A stretch of DNA of 64,000 nucleotides from Lytechinus variegatus (Eukaryota; Echinodermata; Echinoidea; Temnopleuroida; Toxopneustidae): NCBI RefSeq assembly GCF_018143015.1, contig NC_054743.1, positions 24,117,934 to 24,181,933 on the forward strand. Direction: 5' to 3'. Below the pieces are notes generated by a model. That model saw only the letters and a program-made list of their open reading frames with translations. It had not been told where the DNA came from and searched no databases. Below, piece by piece: positions 22,470-34,576 of this stretch. The translations under genes were made by a program, and so were the position numbers. Position 1 is the first letter of the stretch; every line of letters begins with the position of its first letter.

Positions 22470-25263
22470 TGAACGCTGCATTTTTAGTACAAATGTCCCA
22501 CTTGGCACAAATGTTCCTTGAGTCAAAAGAAAAATATTCATCCAAAGAGACACGCTGTCTCTATATGCAAATAAGCAAGTAATTTGCATATTATATAGTA
22601 AAAACAAGTATTTCAGAATATATATTTAACCAGAACTGCCTTAAAATTGGAAATAAAGACTGAGGGTAAGACAGGGAAGAAATTTGTCATGAAATAATTG
22701 GGATATCCTTGTTTGTTATTACCTAATTTACATAAGTTATGCAAATTATAATTTAAAACAGCGTATTTTTTCATGAATCCTGAACTGTTTTAAAAACATC
22801 AGCAACTAATACACAATGTCAACATTCTACATGAAAGAGAACTTGATATTAGCGAAAACATCGATATGCTTCATGACAGTTTTAGTGTCTTAATTTTGGA
22901 AAAGACAGATGTATGAGACATCAGTCAACATGTTTCCTGAAGAAAGTTTTTTTTTTGTTTATATAAGCCTACGCCCACGGGAGCCCTCCGAATTTATTTT
23001 ATCCCCTCCCCGTATTTCGACTTTGAATAAAAAAAATATCGTGTTTTAAAACCATCGACAAGGTAAATTGCGTTATTTGGTATAAAGCAACTTTTATATC
23101 TATATTTTTATATTTACATTCATCATTATTGATATTATTATAATTATTATTAATATTATTATTATTGTTCTGCCGTTTGTAATAATGCTCTAGCACAGTA
23201 AAGGCTATAACCCAACAGGAGAATGTCTAGGATACCCTTTCCCTTTTTGGTTTCATGTATTAAAAAATAGTTTATTGTCTTTAGAACTCTTAAAAGATTA
23301 CTTTTGCTTGTATTGATATCTTGGAATAGATTGAGGAGAAAATACTCTACAATTGACATGTAGAAGAGCTGTAGTACATTCCACTATGTTGAATTCAAAT
23401 ATTTTTAGAGCCCAATCGGAAGAAAGATGCATTTCTACTACACACAGTAAAGCCTATTTGCGTTCTCCTCTAGAAAAAAAGAACATATAGAAGATGGTTA
23501 TATATCTCATAAAATAAGTTCGTGTACGTGACGGTGGTCTGTCGAAGTTGCCCTACCGTTTATTTTGTTTTGACAATATATATTTAGAATATCGTCTAAA
23601 TGAAGCCCTCATCTGGAAAAGGGCACTTATTTAAAGGCAGCATGTACATTATATATAAAGGGTTGGGCAATTTCGACAGGCCTCCGTCATGTACACGAAC
23701 TTATTTTATGCGATATAAAACAATGCCTTCTATGTTTTTTTTTCAAGGGAGAAAGTAAAGAGGCTTTACTGTGTGTAGTAGAAATGTATCTTTCTTCCGA
23801 ATGGGCTCTAAAAATATTTAGATTTAACATAGAGTTGAATCAATAAAGGGGTTTGAGTATTTTAGAGCTTACGTGTGGTTTTTCTTCAATATACCACAGC
23901 TCTTCTACATGTCAATTGTAGAGTATTTTCTCCTCAATCTATTCCAAGATATCAATACAAACAAAAGTAATCTTTTAAGAGTTCTAAATACAAACTATTT
24001 TTGAATACATTAAACCAAAAGGGGAAAGGGTATCCTAGGCATGCTCCTGTTGGGTTATAGCCTTCACTGTGCTAGAGCATTATTACAAACTGCAGAAAAA
24101 TAATAATGATAATAATAATAACAACAACAATAATAATAATGATAATAATAATATTAATATAGATAAATATGAAATATAGATATAACAGTTGCTTTATTAT
24201 ACCAAAAATGCAATTTGCCTTGCCGGTGGCTTTAAAACACGATATTTTTAGTGTCGAAATACAGAGAGGGGACGGGGTAAATTAGGAGGGATCCCGTGGA
24301 CGTAGGCTTAAATAATAAAAAAAAAACTATCTTCAGGAAACATGTTAACTGATGTCTCATACATCTCTCTTTTCCAAGTCGATAATACAAGTCAAACAGG
24401 TTTTGTAAAGTAGCGGGAATGCAGTTTTGCCACTTCGGGGTCTCCAAAAGATATATATTTTAACAAAGTTAAAATATGGATTGAGGTGGGGTACATTCGT
24501 CGTGATTCATGTGCCAGAGCTTCATTAAAGCAGTAATCTGCAAAGCAATGTCTCCTGTAAATTTTCCAAGAGAAACAAATTAGAAACAAATAAAACAAAA
24601 TTAATAGTGTTTTACCGATACCGAAATACATTTTGCCCGTATATCCCACATACACCAACAAAAGCGATACGAGAAGCTGATGGAAGCTATTGTGTTGAGA
24701 TTGTGTTTTATCACTTTATTGTCCGATTCGTGAGTGTGACTGTGACATAGAGGTTGTTTTGGTCTCGTTTTAGCGCAATATCACGTCATACATTTTGACA
24801 TATTTGCCCTCTTTCTATAAGCAAATTAAGACACTAATACTGTCATGAAGCATATCCGATGTTTTCGCTAATATATTCTCTTTCATGTAGAATGTTGACA
24901 TTGTGTATTAATTGCTGTTATTTATAAAACAGTTAAGGATTCATGAAAAAATACTCTGTTTTAAATTATAATTTGCATAATTTATGTAAATTAGGTAATA
25001 ATAAACAAGGATATCTCAATCATTTTATGTCAATTTTCTTCCCTTTTTTACCCTAAGTCTTTATTTCCAATTTTAGGGCAGTTCTGGTTAATATATATTC
25101 TTAAATACTTGTTTTTTACTATATCGACCTAATACGCAAATTTATGCAAATTACTTGCTTATTTGAAAAGATACAGCGTGTCTCTTTGGATGAATCCTTT
25201 TCTTTTGACTCAAGGAACATTTGTGCCAAGTGGGACATTTGTACTCAAAAATGCAGCGTTCAC
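22470..25263. mobile_element. Large palindromic (foldback) element
   Basis: The left arm (22470-~23575) is the reverse complement of the right arm (~23650-25263), separated by only about 75 bp. The ends are TGAACGCTGCATTTTTAGTA and TGCAGCGTTCA. By eye the arms are about 85-90% alike, so the element is not recent. The right arm has about 450 bp (24376-24825) with no partner on the left. Both arms contain an AAT/ATT simple repeat at matching places. No clear target duplication and no coding potential were found. Confidence 0.8.
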
Positions 25264-25446
25264 CCCTTTTTTGCAGTTAACCAGTCTACTATACGTTTAC
25301 CTCAGCAAAATACATTCTTCAGCGTTAACCGTTGCGCTACTCATCACTTATTAATCGGACTTTTTATTTTCCAAACTAGGGATCAACTTATCTTACATAT
25401 CTAGAGTAGAGAATAAATCACAACATGAAAAGGGGCATATCAAGTG

Positions 25447-26470
25447 CGTAGCCAGGGGGGGGGGGGGCGGTCCCCCTAAAAAGTAAAGGAAAAGAGACAA
25501 TTAGGAGAGTAAGAAAAGTATTTTATTTGCACATTGCATTAACACAAAATTTTGGCTCTTCTGTTCGGAGCGGGTAAACATTATTACCATCACTTCAAGA
25601 ATCCCAAAATGCTCTTTTTTCTTCCGCTTTTCAGCAAGTAATATTTGGCAAAGCATCTGCTCAAGGGTGGGGCCCGTACTATGTGCAATAGTATGTAAGA
25701 TTCTATCTCCCATCTCCTGTCTTATTTGCGCCATTGATTTACAAAAGGAAGCGCTATTAATATGAGCGATATTACACAATGTTTTCTTAATTCCAAAATA
25801 AATCACAGAGGTTTCTGCGCTTCGCGAGCATGGGAAAGGAAACGTCCCTCTTCTAGCTTGCACAACTCTCTTTCACATTTCGAGCTCGTTTTTCTTCTAA
25901 TAAAAAAAATCGCTAGCCGAAATCGAAATTTTCGATAAACTGGCATGAAATGGGGATTTTAAGTAATATTGAGATATATATAAGTCAAATGCGATCGTGC
26001 AGCGGTCGCTGATTCGTTTTAACAATCAGACCTGAATATGGATATTTTGAGAAGTTAATGGAATACTTGATTTATCAAATTTTGTGAGCGAGCAGCGCAA
26101 GCAGAAAATGTATATTCAGACAATATAACTGACATCTTTACAGAGCTCTTTAAAAATCAATTTGTAAATCAAAACAATGAAAGTTTGATTTCCGAGGTGA
26201 AATATGTTTTGTATATTTACTTTAAATTGATATATTAAGCTCCATATTGAGTAAGATATGTAAATCACCTACAGGCAATGAGAGCGCGAAGCACGAGCGA
26301 AAATGACATAGTGACATGAAATATTTTTTGTTTAATTTCCAAGTCTTCACCTCATCTTATTTTAACCACTCGTCTTCCTCCTCTTCTTTTTTCTTCTCTC
26401 TTTTCCCTCCTTTTTTCTTTACCCCCCTTTTTTCCTTTTCACTGCTCGCCAGTGGGGGGGGGGGGGCTCG
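25447..26470 (+). mobile_element. hAT-like non-autonomous element, family A fragment
   Basis: It starts AAGTGCGTAGCCAGGGGGGG and ends in the family's pyrimidine-rich tail (CACTCGTCTTCCTCCTC ... CTCGCCAGTGGGGGGG). It carries two copies of the 19-bp motif (near 26085 and 26280). Layout matches the complete elements at 30747-35343 and 35981-37521, but the terminal duplications are not preserved. A 120-codon open frame at 25501-25863 on the - strand matches nothing I know. Confidence 0.6.
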
Positions 26471-26479
26471 GTCCGCTTA

Positions 26480-26612
26480 TGTTATTATAATTTTCATCAT
26501 TATCTTCATCATCATTATCATCGATCACCATGCATCAATAGCCACCACCACCACCATCATCATCACCACCTTTATTATCACCATCGTAGTCATTATCATT
26601 ATTTGAAAAACT
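26480..26612. repeat. ATC/ACC simple repeat
   Basis: About 130 bp of 'atcattatcatcatc' and 'caccaccaccatcatcat' words directly behind the family A fragment. Confidence 0.9.
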
Positions 26613-26902
26613 ATCCTTAAATATCATCACCACTTTTATATCATATGGTCAAAATTTATTCTCATAGATCATCAAGGAGTCAAGCCCGGCTACATTTGCA
26701 AATAATTCATTTCATATGACGTTGCTCAATATTGAAAACTGAGATGACAGACCACATAAATATGTACTCACTGAGAATCAAAATCTAGTCATCTTGTCGT
26801 TTTCTTCCTTTTATCTCCTTATACGTCATAACACTACACTTCGAAAATCATAGGGGCACTTGCTCTCTAGATTTCGACACATTGTACCATTGTAGCGCCG
26901 TC

Positions 26903-26935
26903 CCTGCATGTGCCTGCATGTGCCTGCATGTGCCT
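26903..26935. repeat. Three and a half copies of a 10-mer CTGCATGTGC
   Basis: A perfect short tandem array of CTGCATGTGC units. The surroundings (26640-27880) hold no recognisable gene; there is one 18-bp poly-G run near 27061. Confidence 0.85.
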
Positions 26936-27884
26936 TAATTGCTTTTATTCTTTTATTCAGATCAATAGAAATTTAGTGATGGAAATTATTGATTTCCTTT
27001 GCCTACGAAATATTTGATTATTTGCCCGCTTAAACAGGGATGGAGCTTTGATGGTTTGATGGGGGGGGGGGGGGGGGATGATACAGCCTTTAACGATGTC
27101 ATTCTTCAAAGGAATATACATAGCAATTGAAACAAAAACTTCCATAATTATACACACTGCGGACCAAGACATGACAAATTTTATCTTAAAAATTCTGACC
27201 AGCATTTCAAATGATTTGTCATCCTATTTAGTTTTTCTTTAATCTGTTTATTGATTGCTCTTTATATATTTATTTTATTTCATAATAAAACGATTTCAAG
27301 ACAAAGCGAAATACAATAACAATAAAATAAGAGAAAGCTGGTGAACATTGCTTGTATGTATAGTGAAAATACAATAAAACAATTGTAATAAATGATTTAC
27401 TTAACATTCATATGAATTCGTTAATTATGATAATGGGTCTTTCCGAGAACACATCGTTACTATCATACATATAGAATACTATATACAAAAGAATTAAAAC
27501 GTGTCACATCTTTCTTGTTAAATTTCGATGATATTTCAGTGTTTTGTCTGATTTGACTCTGTAAAAATGAAATTACTCTCGGCCTGGACTACATCTTGAA
27601 GAATAATATAATTCATCATGAAAGCTAATCTTTAATCTAATACCATTTGACTCTTGAAAAAAAGTATTCCTACGTAAATATTAAATATTTTGAAATGAAA
27701 AATCCTCAAGGAAGAGGCAAAGAGAAATTCAATCTCAAATCAATCTTAGGCTTATTTTTTTCGTTTATCAATCCTGTACATCGGATCGTATTTCAAAATA
27801 ACTTGCTATTGATTTATTTCAAACAAGTGCACACCAAGTTACCAATAATGCATATAGCATTTCCATTTACTACTAGTATTTGAA

Positions 27885-28015
27885 AGCAGGATAAAAGAGC
27901 ATTGTACATTAAATGCTTTGCTCACGGGCATAGATGCCGCGGCCGGGGATCGAACCCGGACTTTCTATGTATAGCCTGGCGCCTTAGACCACTAGACCTG
28001 CACTCGGCCGCGGCA
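27885..28015 (-). mobile_element. tRNA-derived SINE, head and short body
   Basis: On the - strand a tRNA-like head has a perfect 7-bp acceptor stem (GCCGCGG/CCGCGGC), an A-box-like TGGTCTAAGGCGCC and a T-arm CCGGGTTCGATCCCCGG. It is followed by TCTATGCCCGTGAGCAAAGC, a body word typical of animal tRNA SINEs. The D-arm region carries about 11 extra bases, so it is unlikely to be a working tRNA. Confidence 0.65.
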
Positions 28016-28024
28016 CGGATAGGC

Positions 28025-28960
28025 AGTGGCCGATCCATGGAGAGGGGGCGCCCATGAAAAAAATGCTTATAAAACACATTAGAAACTTTGCAAAATGTGT
28101 TGCCCCTCCCCCGCCATCTTAGATGCTGTGAATGGAGTAAATAACTTATTTTTGTGTGGTTGTATATATAACTAGGCCTACAAGGATTTCGACGGAAAAG
28201 TGGCAAATGCGTTGGCATTATGTAGCAGGGGTCGCGGAACGATTTTTAAAGTTGGACGGGGGGGGGGCATCCATTACATCGCCAATTTAATAGTCAATTC
28301 CAAGTTTTTATACACATTACTGGAAAACGTATGTGTTTGTACATACCCCCCCCCCCCGATTCCACATTATAAGGGTTATGATAAAAGTAAAAGAGCGATG
28401 AAGGGGCGGCAGGGGGGGGTTAAGTGATTTTACACCTTCCACTTCCACTTTCACTTCTTCCAAATGATATGATAAAAGAAGGCTCATAATAAATATCTAA
28501 CTTTCATATGATAAATATTATTGCACATCCCTACTAAATAATATTTGTGCTAATAATCTGTGTGGTTGGAAAGGAAACATATTCAAGTATGGCTGTCAAA
28601 ATATTCAATATTGATATTTAAAGAAGTAAGTAACACGCAGTCATAAATGAACATTGTACATGCAATTTAGAATTATAACACGTTAAATTACAATAATCTT
28701 TCAGCCTATAATCATGATAATCTTATTAAGATATTCTATGAATATGTATACAGTATGGCTAATTTAATATCAAAATCTGCTCATTGCATTTAAATTTCTT
28801 TGAAAAAATTCTTTCAGAACATGAATTTTCAATATACTGGTAATCAGGTAACGAAATGAACAATAATGATTTGAACTTCAGTGTTCAAAGCTTGTGTTAC
28901 ACAACATAAACCTTGGTGTAAACCGGTGTACATAGAGGACCTCACCAGTCAGTTTACTTC
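28025..28960. other. Transposon debris, no gene seen
   Basis: CAGTGGCCGATCCATGG at 28025 and CAGGGGTCGCGGAACG at ~28226 look like single hAT ends without partners. Poly-G and poly-C runs occur at 28259 and 28344. The rest is plain AT-rich sequence. Confidence 0.4.
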
Positions 28961-28971
28961 CGTTGTTAAAT

Positions 28972-29520
28972 CCCGGGGGGGGGGGGCACTTACATTGACG
29001 AGTGGATACCATGCGCGACCAAAAAAAAAACACGTAAAAACACATCTTTTTCACGATAGGGCACGTTACGTACGTAACGTGATAAGGGTGTCAAAAACAC
29101 AAAAATAATGAAAAAAGGGTATCCATTTCGCTAGGAAGATTACGTGTTTAGGGTCGAATTTGCGGGGATGATAAAACAAAATTAAAATGTTTTATAAAGG
29201 ATGTCCTTTTTGCCCCAACACTTCGTGTTTAGAGTCCGATTTGCGCGAGGTGTAGAAGGACGTGGGGTCGTACTAAACCAAATAAGGTAAAGCCGACGAC
29301 CGAAGGACCAGTAACAATAAAACATTCCTGTACTTGTTTAGGGGTTCATTTCGATCAGGTAATATTTGCCAAGAGTATCGTTTTGTTTCCAATACTTGTT
29401 AAGGGTAGGGTTTCACACGCCAGTACTTGTTAAGGGGTGCATTATGGAACGTGTTTAGGGTGCTTTTCGAGACCCCATGGTCGCGCATAGTATCCACTCG
29501 TGAATGGAAGTGCCCCCGGG
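28972..29520. mobile_element. hAT-type MITE, CCCGGGGGGGCACTT ends, 8-bp duplication
   Basis: 549 bp flanked by perfect tgttaaat duplications (28964-28971 and 29521-29528). The arms CCCGGGGGGGGGGGCACTT and AAGTGCCCCCGGG extend inward: GAGTGGATACCATGCGCGACC pairs with GGTCGCGCATAGTATCCACTC. The interior holds degenerate tandem 'acttgttaaggg' units. An element with similar ends is at 54517-55007. Confidence 0.85.
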
Positions 29521-29529
29521 TGTTAAATA

Positions 29530-30738
29530 CAGTGTTAGTTAAAAAAAAACCTTTGGTATTATTACAGCACCTTTGGTTTTCACTTTCACACTATTTGGTG
29601 TTGTATTCACTCTATAAGGTGTAATTTTAATCCTCTCGAGACACCAACTGCTGTCACTTTTAACACCCCAGTTCTTACAGTGAGGTGTTGGAATAAAACT
29701 ATACCGTAAATATAACACCAGTCACATGAACATTACTTTATAGCTGGTGCTAAGATTAACTTCACATGGTGCTGAGATAATGCCGCTCGTAGGCCTATAT
29801 TTTATACACAAGAATATTGTGTTTGGGTTAGAACAAGAACAAGAACTGACACCTCGGTAAGCAATGAATTGGGAGTCATCCGGACATTCAACATCAATAA
29901 AAGAAATCTTTAAAAGAGGTTTTAGTTAGCCCTACGTTAGAAAAATTACTGGCCTATATTTTTACGCTCTAAAACATCAAATTGCCACGAATATATAATA
30001 GGGCCGAGGAGTGATCATAAAAAAATGATTGTTCACTAATTACATGAGATATATCAGTACAGAAATGCTGACATTAATATTACATTTTGAAATGCGGTCT
30101 ACCCTGGAAACCTTTATTTTACATGATGTTTATTTTATAAGGCAGTGTGGCTTTCTAATAGTTATTTTCACACAAAATGTATATTATATATAGATATAAT
30201 TCATCTAATTTCTATTAATAAGATATCACTATGAATACTTGATATATGCAAAATTTATTACATAGAAATAAACTTTTGTGTTGGTTCATTTTACTCGTTT
30301 TACGGGTTTTTAACTATCATGTTGCATAATTACCGGCTCAAATTTTTCTCACTGACTTGCGTTAGAGTGCCTCGGACCGTTCGAAATGGTACTTCAAATT
30401 TTGGGTTTCGGAGAATAAATTCACGATAACGATAGTGACTATTTTGTTAGTTGGGTGAATAGCTCCTGTACATTATCCTTATATCTGGGTCCAAAATGAC
30501 ACCTGCAGTAAAGATATCAAAAGTGAGAATGGTGAATAGACATGATAATTGTGTTATGTAGATAAACATAATCTGCAATATCTACACAGGGACTCCACTC
30601 TAAAATCAAAACTAAAAAATGCTATATGTTCTTTTATAAACAACATTGAATACATTACGATTAATTATGGTCATCTTGTTTTTGTGTGATATCGAAATAT
30701 TATAGGAAATATTACATATATGATTCTCTAAAAGCGAC
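29530..30738. other. Spacer with AACACC-rich repeat remnant
   Basis: 29530-29760 carries many AACACC/GGTGTT words in both orientations, as does 28895-28930. The hAT-type MITE appears to have landed in an older hairpin repeat. From 29800 to 30738 the sequence is AT-rich with no gene visible. Confidence 0.4.
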
Positions 30739-31775
30739 GGGTTGTACAGTGGCGTAGCTAGGATTTTTTTCCTGGGGGTCCTTCCTTTTCAGGGGGGGGG
30801 CACCATTTGTCCGGTGTGTATGTAGGTGTCACAAGGGCGGATCCGACTTTCGCCAATAGGGGACGGGGCCCAAAATTATCCCTGATCAGTCTTTATTCCT
30901 ATAAAACAACATAAATATAAAATAATCTCATGAGCCTTATAAAAAGTGCGAGCGCGAAGCGCGAGCGTCTTTTTTTTTTACTTTCGTGCATTTTTGTCCT
31001 GGAAATTTAATATTCTGGGCAATGTTATGTGTTATCCTGAACAAGATCTATGTAACTAGATGGTTACTACGAACGCCAAGCGCGAGTAGAAATTTTTATT
31101 AACAGTTCTAGCATTATCGAAAAGGGACCTGGTAACGACTGTTACCCACGAAGACGGTATGTATTTCAATAATGCGAGCGCGAAGCGCGAGCAAATTTTT
31201 TTGACATTCCGACCAAAAAAAAATGGTCATTCTAAATACTTTTTGTATTAATAAATGGGAAAGGTATGTAACTAAGGCTGTGTTTATGCTTCCACTTTTC
31301 AGGCCAGAATCAGCGTTTCCAAACGTGGTTAGTCGAAAACACGGTTGCGTCCATGCTTACTTTCATTTAAACGCTGTTTCAAAACGCCGATCGAAAACTC
31401 ACAAAAAAATGCGTTTGTAAACGTCGTTTGACCAGAATCAGGCTTTCTGGGGAAGCATAAACAGAACCACGATCGTAAACGTGTTTAAATGACGTCATTT
31501 GGTACATGCTTCCGGTGAGATGAAAATCCGCGGGCAAATACAGTCGTATTGCTCCATGTTATCTTTACGTAATAACAACAATCGGAAAAAAAACTTTCGA
31601 AAAAAGGCGCGCCCAATTTGACCTCGCTTTACGATGCGAAGCCAGCTGGAGATCATGATTTGCTCTGAAAAGTGAAGCATAAACAGCACTCCCAGAACTA
31701 CGTTTACGATCGGCGTTTTGAATCAACGTTTGAAATCGCTGATTCTGTCCTCGCAATGGAAGCATAAACACACCC

Positions 31776-34576
31776 CAGGCGCGGATCCAGGAGGGGCCGA
31801 GCCGGCCCCGGCCCCCCTATTTTTTTACAACCTGCAGAAAAAAGTTTACTCTTTACCTTGATAGAAACTACGAAAAACAGAAAGAAAAGTAAGAAAGAGG
31901 TATTTTACCCATGATGTGTAATTTACAGCCTCGTAACGACCGGCCCGACCCCGAAAGGAAACAAAAAAAAAGGTGAGGGGAAGAATTGGAAAATAGACTT
32001 TATATAAAAATTTTCGCTCGCGCTTCGCGCTCGCATTGCCTGTGTAATGAATCCCATTCAAGAGGGTTAAATGACACTAATATATTACCAGTATATATAC
32101 AATATATCCAGTTCTGATATCAATTTGCACACAATTCTCTAGCACATCAAGCATTTATTATTTTGTTTGATTTACACAAATTGTTTAATGTGTTAATGTT
32201 CGGCTCGCGCTGCGCGCTCGCATTGTTTAATTTGTGAGATACCTATGCTCTTTGGAAATTCTTACCAAAATTTGTCAAAATGCTCCTTTATCATGTCAGT
32301 ATATCAAAAAATTAAGCTTATGCTTCGCGCTCGCATTTAATTGTTTGAGACGCACAGCTTGTTTATTTAAATAAAAACGCGCTTAGACTGTTCATTTTTT
32401 TCAGGTCGGAATATCAGAAATTTTGAGCTCGCGCTTCGCACTCTCATTATTTATTTGGTGATACTTGTATCCTCTTCAATAATCACTAAAAACAGTCCTA
32501 ATTGAGTCACTTTTCACGTTACTATATGATAAAATTTCGGCTCGCGCTCGCATTGTTTAGTTGGATACTTATCTTTGTTCATGATTATAAAGACTGCTCT
32601 GAATCTTCAGTTCTAAGCAGGGTTGGCGATTTTTTTGATTTTTTAAAAAAAAATAAAAAAAATCGGATTTATTTGATTTAAATCAGATTTTTTTTATTTA
32701 AATCAGATTTTTTTTATTTTTTTGATTTTTTAAAAAGTTCCTTCGAAAAAAAGGGTAATTATCCCCCCCCCTTACTCTTAGAATGACATCAATATTGATG
32801 TTATACATTTCACCCCTAATATTGTTCTTAACCACATATTTTGTAATTAAAATCCAGTAAAAATGGACAATTAAAAATAAATTTGAGGAATCATGTATCT
32901 GAACTTAATTCTATCATACATAGGCCTATGAAGGAATATTCCATAGGGAATTCCCAGTGAGTAGAGAAAATTCCCCTCTGGGATTTTTATTCAAATATTT
33001 AAAAAATCCAAGAGAAAAAAATCCCTTATCAAAACTGCCAACAAACCCTTTGCCAATTACTAGTATTCATGTATATTGTAAGAGAAATAATTCAAATCAA
33101 TTATTTTTTTCAATTAGTCACAGCTTTACAATAGTCAAAGAGAGACTACAACTGTATATGTTTAGGATCTTTTTGATAAAAAGCTCTTCTCTTGCTACAG
33201 ATATCTTGCAAAACTCTCAGTTTTGGAGAACAATATAGGAGATAGCTTAGTCAAAGGGTGACTATACTACATTTTGTTACTGTGATTTTTTTTACATTAA
33301 TCTACAATTTTCATTCCCATATTCTCTACAAAAAAAAATCTGTTTGATCCATGAAGTATGAAAAAGAATCTACTTACTTTTAACTTAAAGGATAAAAACT
33401 GCAAAACTGCTTAAATTACAACATATGTATTACAAAAAGAAATATTTTATTTTAAATGAGACACAGCTTACAACTGCCAATGATTGTAACTGAAGTACCT
33501 GCATCTTAACATTAAAATGCAGTGTTAAATGTTTATTCTGAGTTTTGCAAATTGTTGTTATAGAGCTCTTTCCATTATTACATGCAGATACAAAACTTCC
33601 ATTATTTGTAGCACTGAACATAAAATGGGCTGCAGTGACTTAAAAGGTTTATAAGAGAAAGCTTATGACTGTACTACATTATGTTAATGTGATTTTTATA
33701 ATTATGTTATTTAAAACATCAAATGTATGATAAATGTAACAATACGAAATAAGAGGCATGTTAAATATGTTGATTACATTCAGGTATCATTTTTTTTATT
33801 TTACATGACAGAAGTAGTTATGTGTAGGCGAAGGATCAAAACTGGAAAACTGCCAACAAACCTTTTCTCATTGACTTTTATATATTATATATTTTTTTTT
33901 ACAAACTGCTCTCTGAAAAGTTGGATTATGTGAAAACTTTATGTTAAGAAAGAAATTGACTAATAATAACTGACAAAGAATGTAAAATTTCAGAAGAAAA
34001 ACTCGACATAATTTACAAAAAATGAGTACGTATTGACAACATACATCTGTAGTTTTTAAGGAATTACCTGATTTTATTAATTTGATTTTAATTTGTTTTA
34101 AGTAGATATGAAGACTTTGTTGATCTTTTATTGATATAAAGTTAATTCAAAGTTTTTCAGTTGACTTGAAGAATTAAAACTGCATTGAACAAATACTTTG
34201 TCCATGATTTGTACATGTTTCAATGGAAGTGATTTAAATCAATGATTTTTTTTTAAAAAATCATGGTGATTTAAATCGCGATTTAAATCACGATTTAAAT
34301 CAACGTGATTTAAATCCGCCAACCCTGGTTCTAAGGACATAAAATATCAAAGATTTTTAGTTCGCGCTTCGCGCTCGCATTATATATTAAGACCACATGA
34401 GATACCTAATATTGTTTATAGCAATAAAAACTAACATATACTTAAAACTTAAGTCTTTAGTTAGGATTACCCCTTGAAAAAACAAAAAAAAGCCAGATTG
34501 TAGCGGCTAATCGAGAAAAATGTTGGTCAAAATATTTTTCGGCCCCCCCTATTGGCGAAAGCTGGATCCGCCCCTG
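31776..34576. mobile_element. Family B element (CAGGCGCGGATCCAG ends), 5-bp duplication
   Basis: Ends CAGGCGCGGATCCAG and CTGGATCCGCCCCTG are flanked by caccc on both sides (31771-31775 and 34577-34581). Terminal GGCC...CCCCTATTTTT blocks lie inside. The body carries at least six copies of the 19-bp motif in reverse orientation (32012, 32201, 32313, 32426, 32538, 34355). hAT-like ends with a 5-bp target duplication fit the hAT5 type described from sea urchin. Non-autonomous; interrupted by a further hAT element. Confidence 0.8.
32618..34327. mobile_element. hAT-type element with GATTTAAATC-rich ends, 8-bp duplication
   Basis: CAGGGTTGGCGATTTTTTTG on the left and AATCCGCCAACCCTG on the right are flanked by perfect gttctaag duplications (32610-32617 and 34328-34335). 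Subterminal zones are packed with GATTTAAATC palindromes, plausible transposase-binding sites. 1.7 kb, AT-rich, no recognisable transposase. The innermost and youngest layer of the nest. Confidence 0.9.

Noticed and set aside
25501-25863. 120-codon open frame on the - strand
   Set aside because: It lies inside a non-autonomous hAT-like fragment and has no recognisable motif, domain or codon bias.
27930-28012. Possible functional tRNA gene on the - strand
   Set aside because: The acceptor and T stems are perfect, but the D-arm region is ~11 bases too long and the sequence runs on into a SINE body word, so it is called a SINE.
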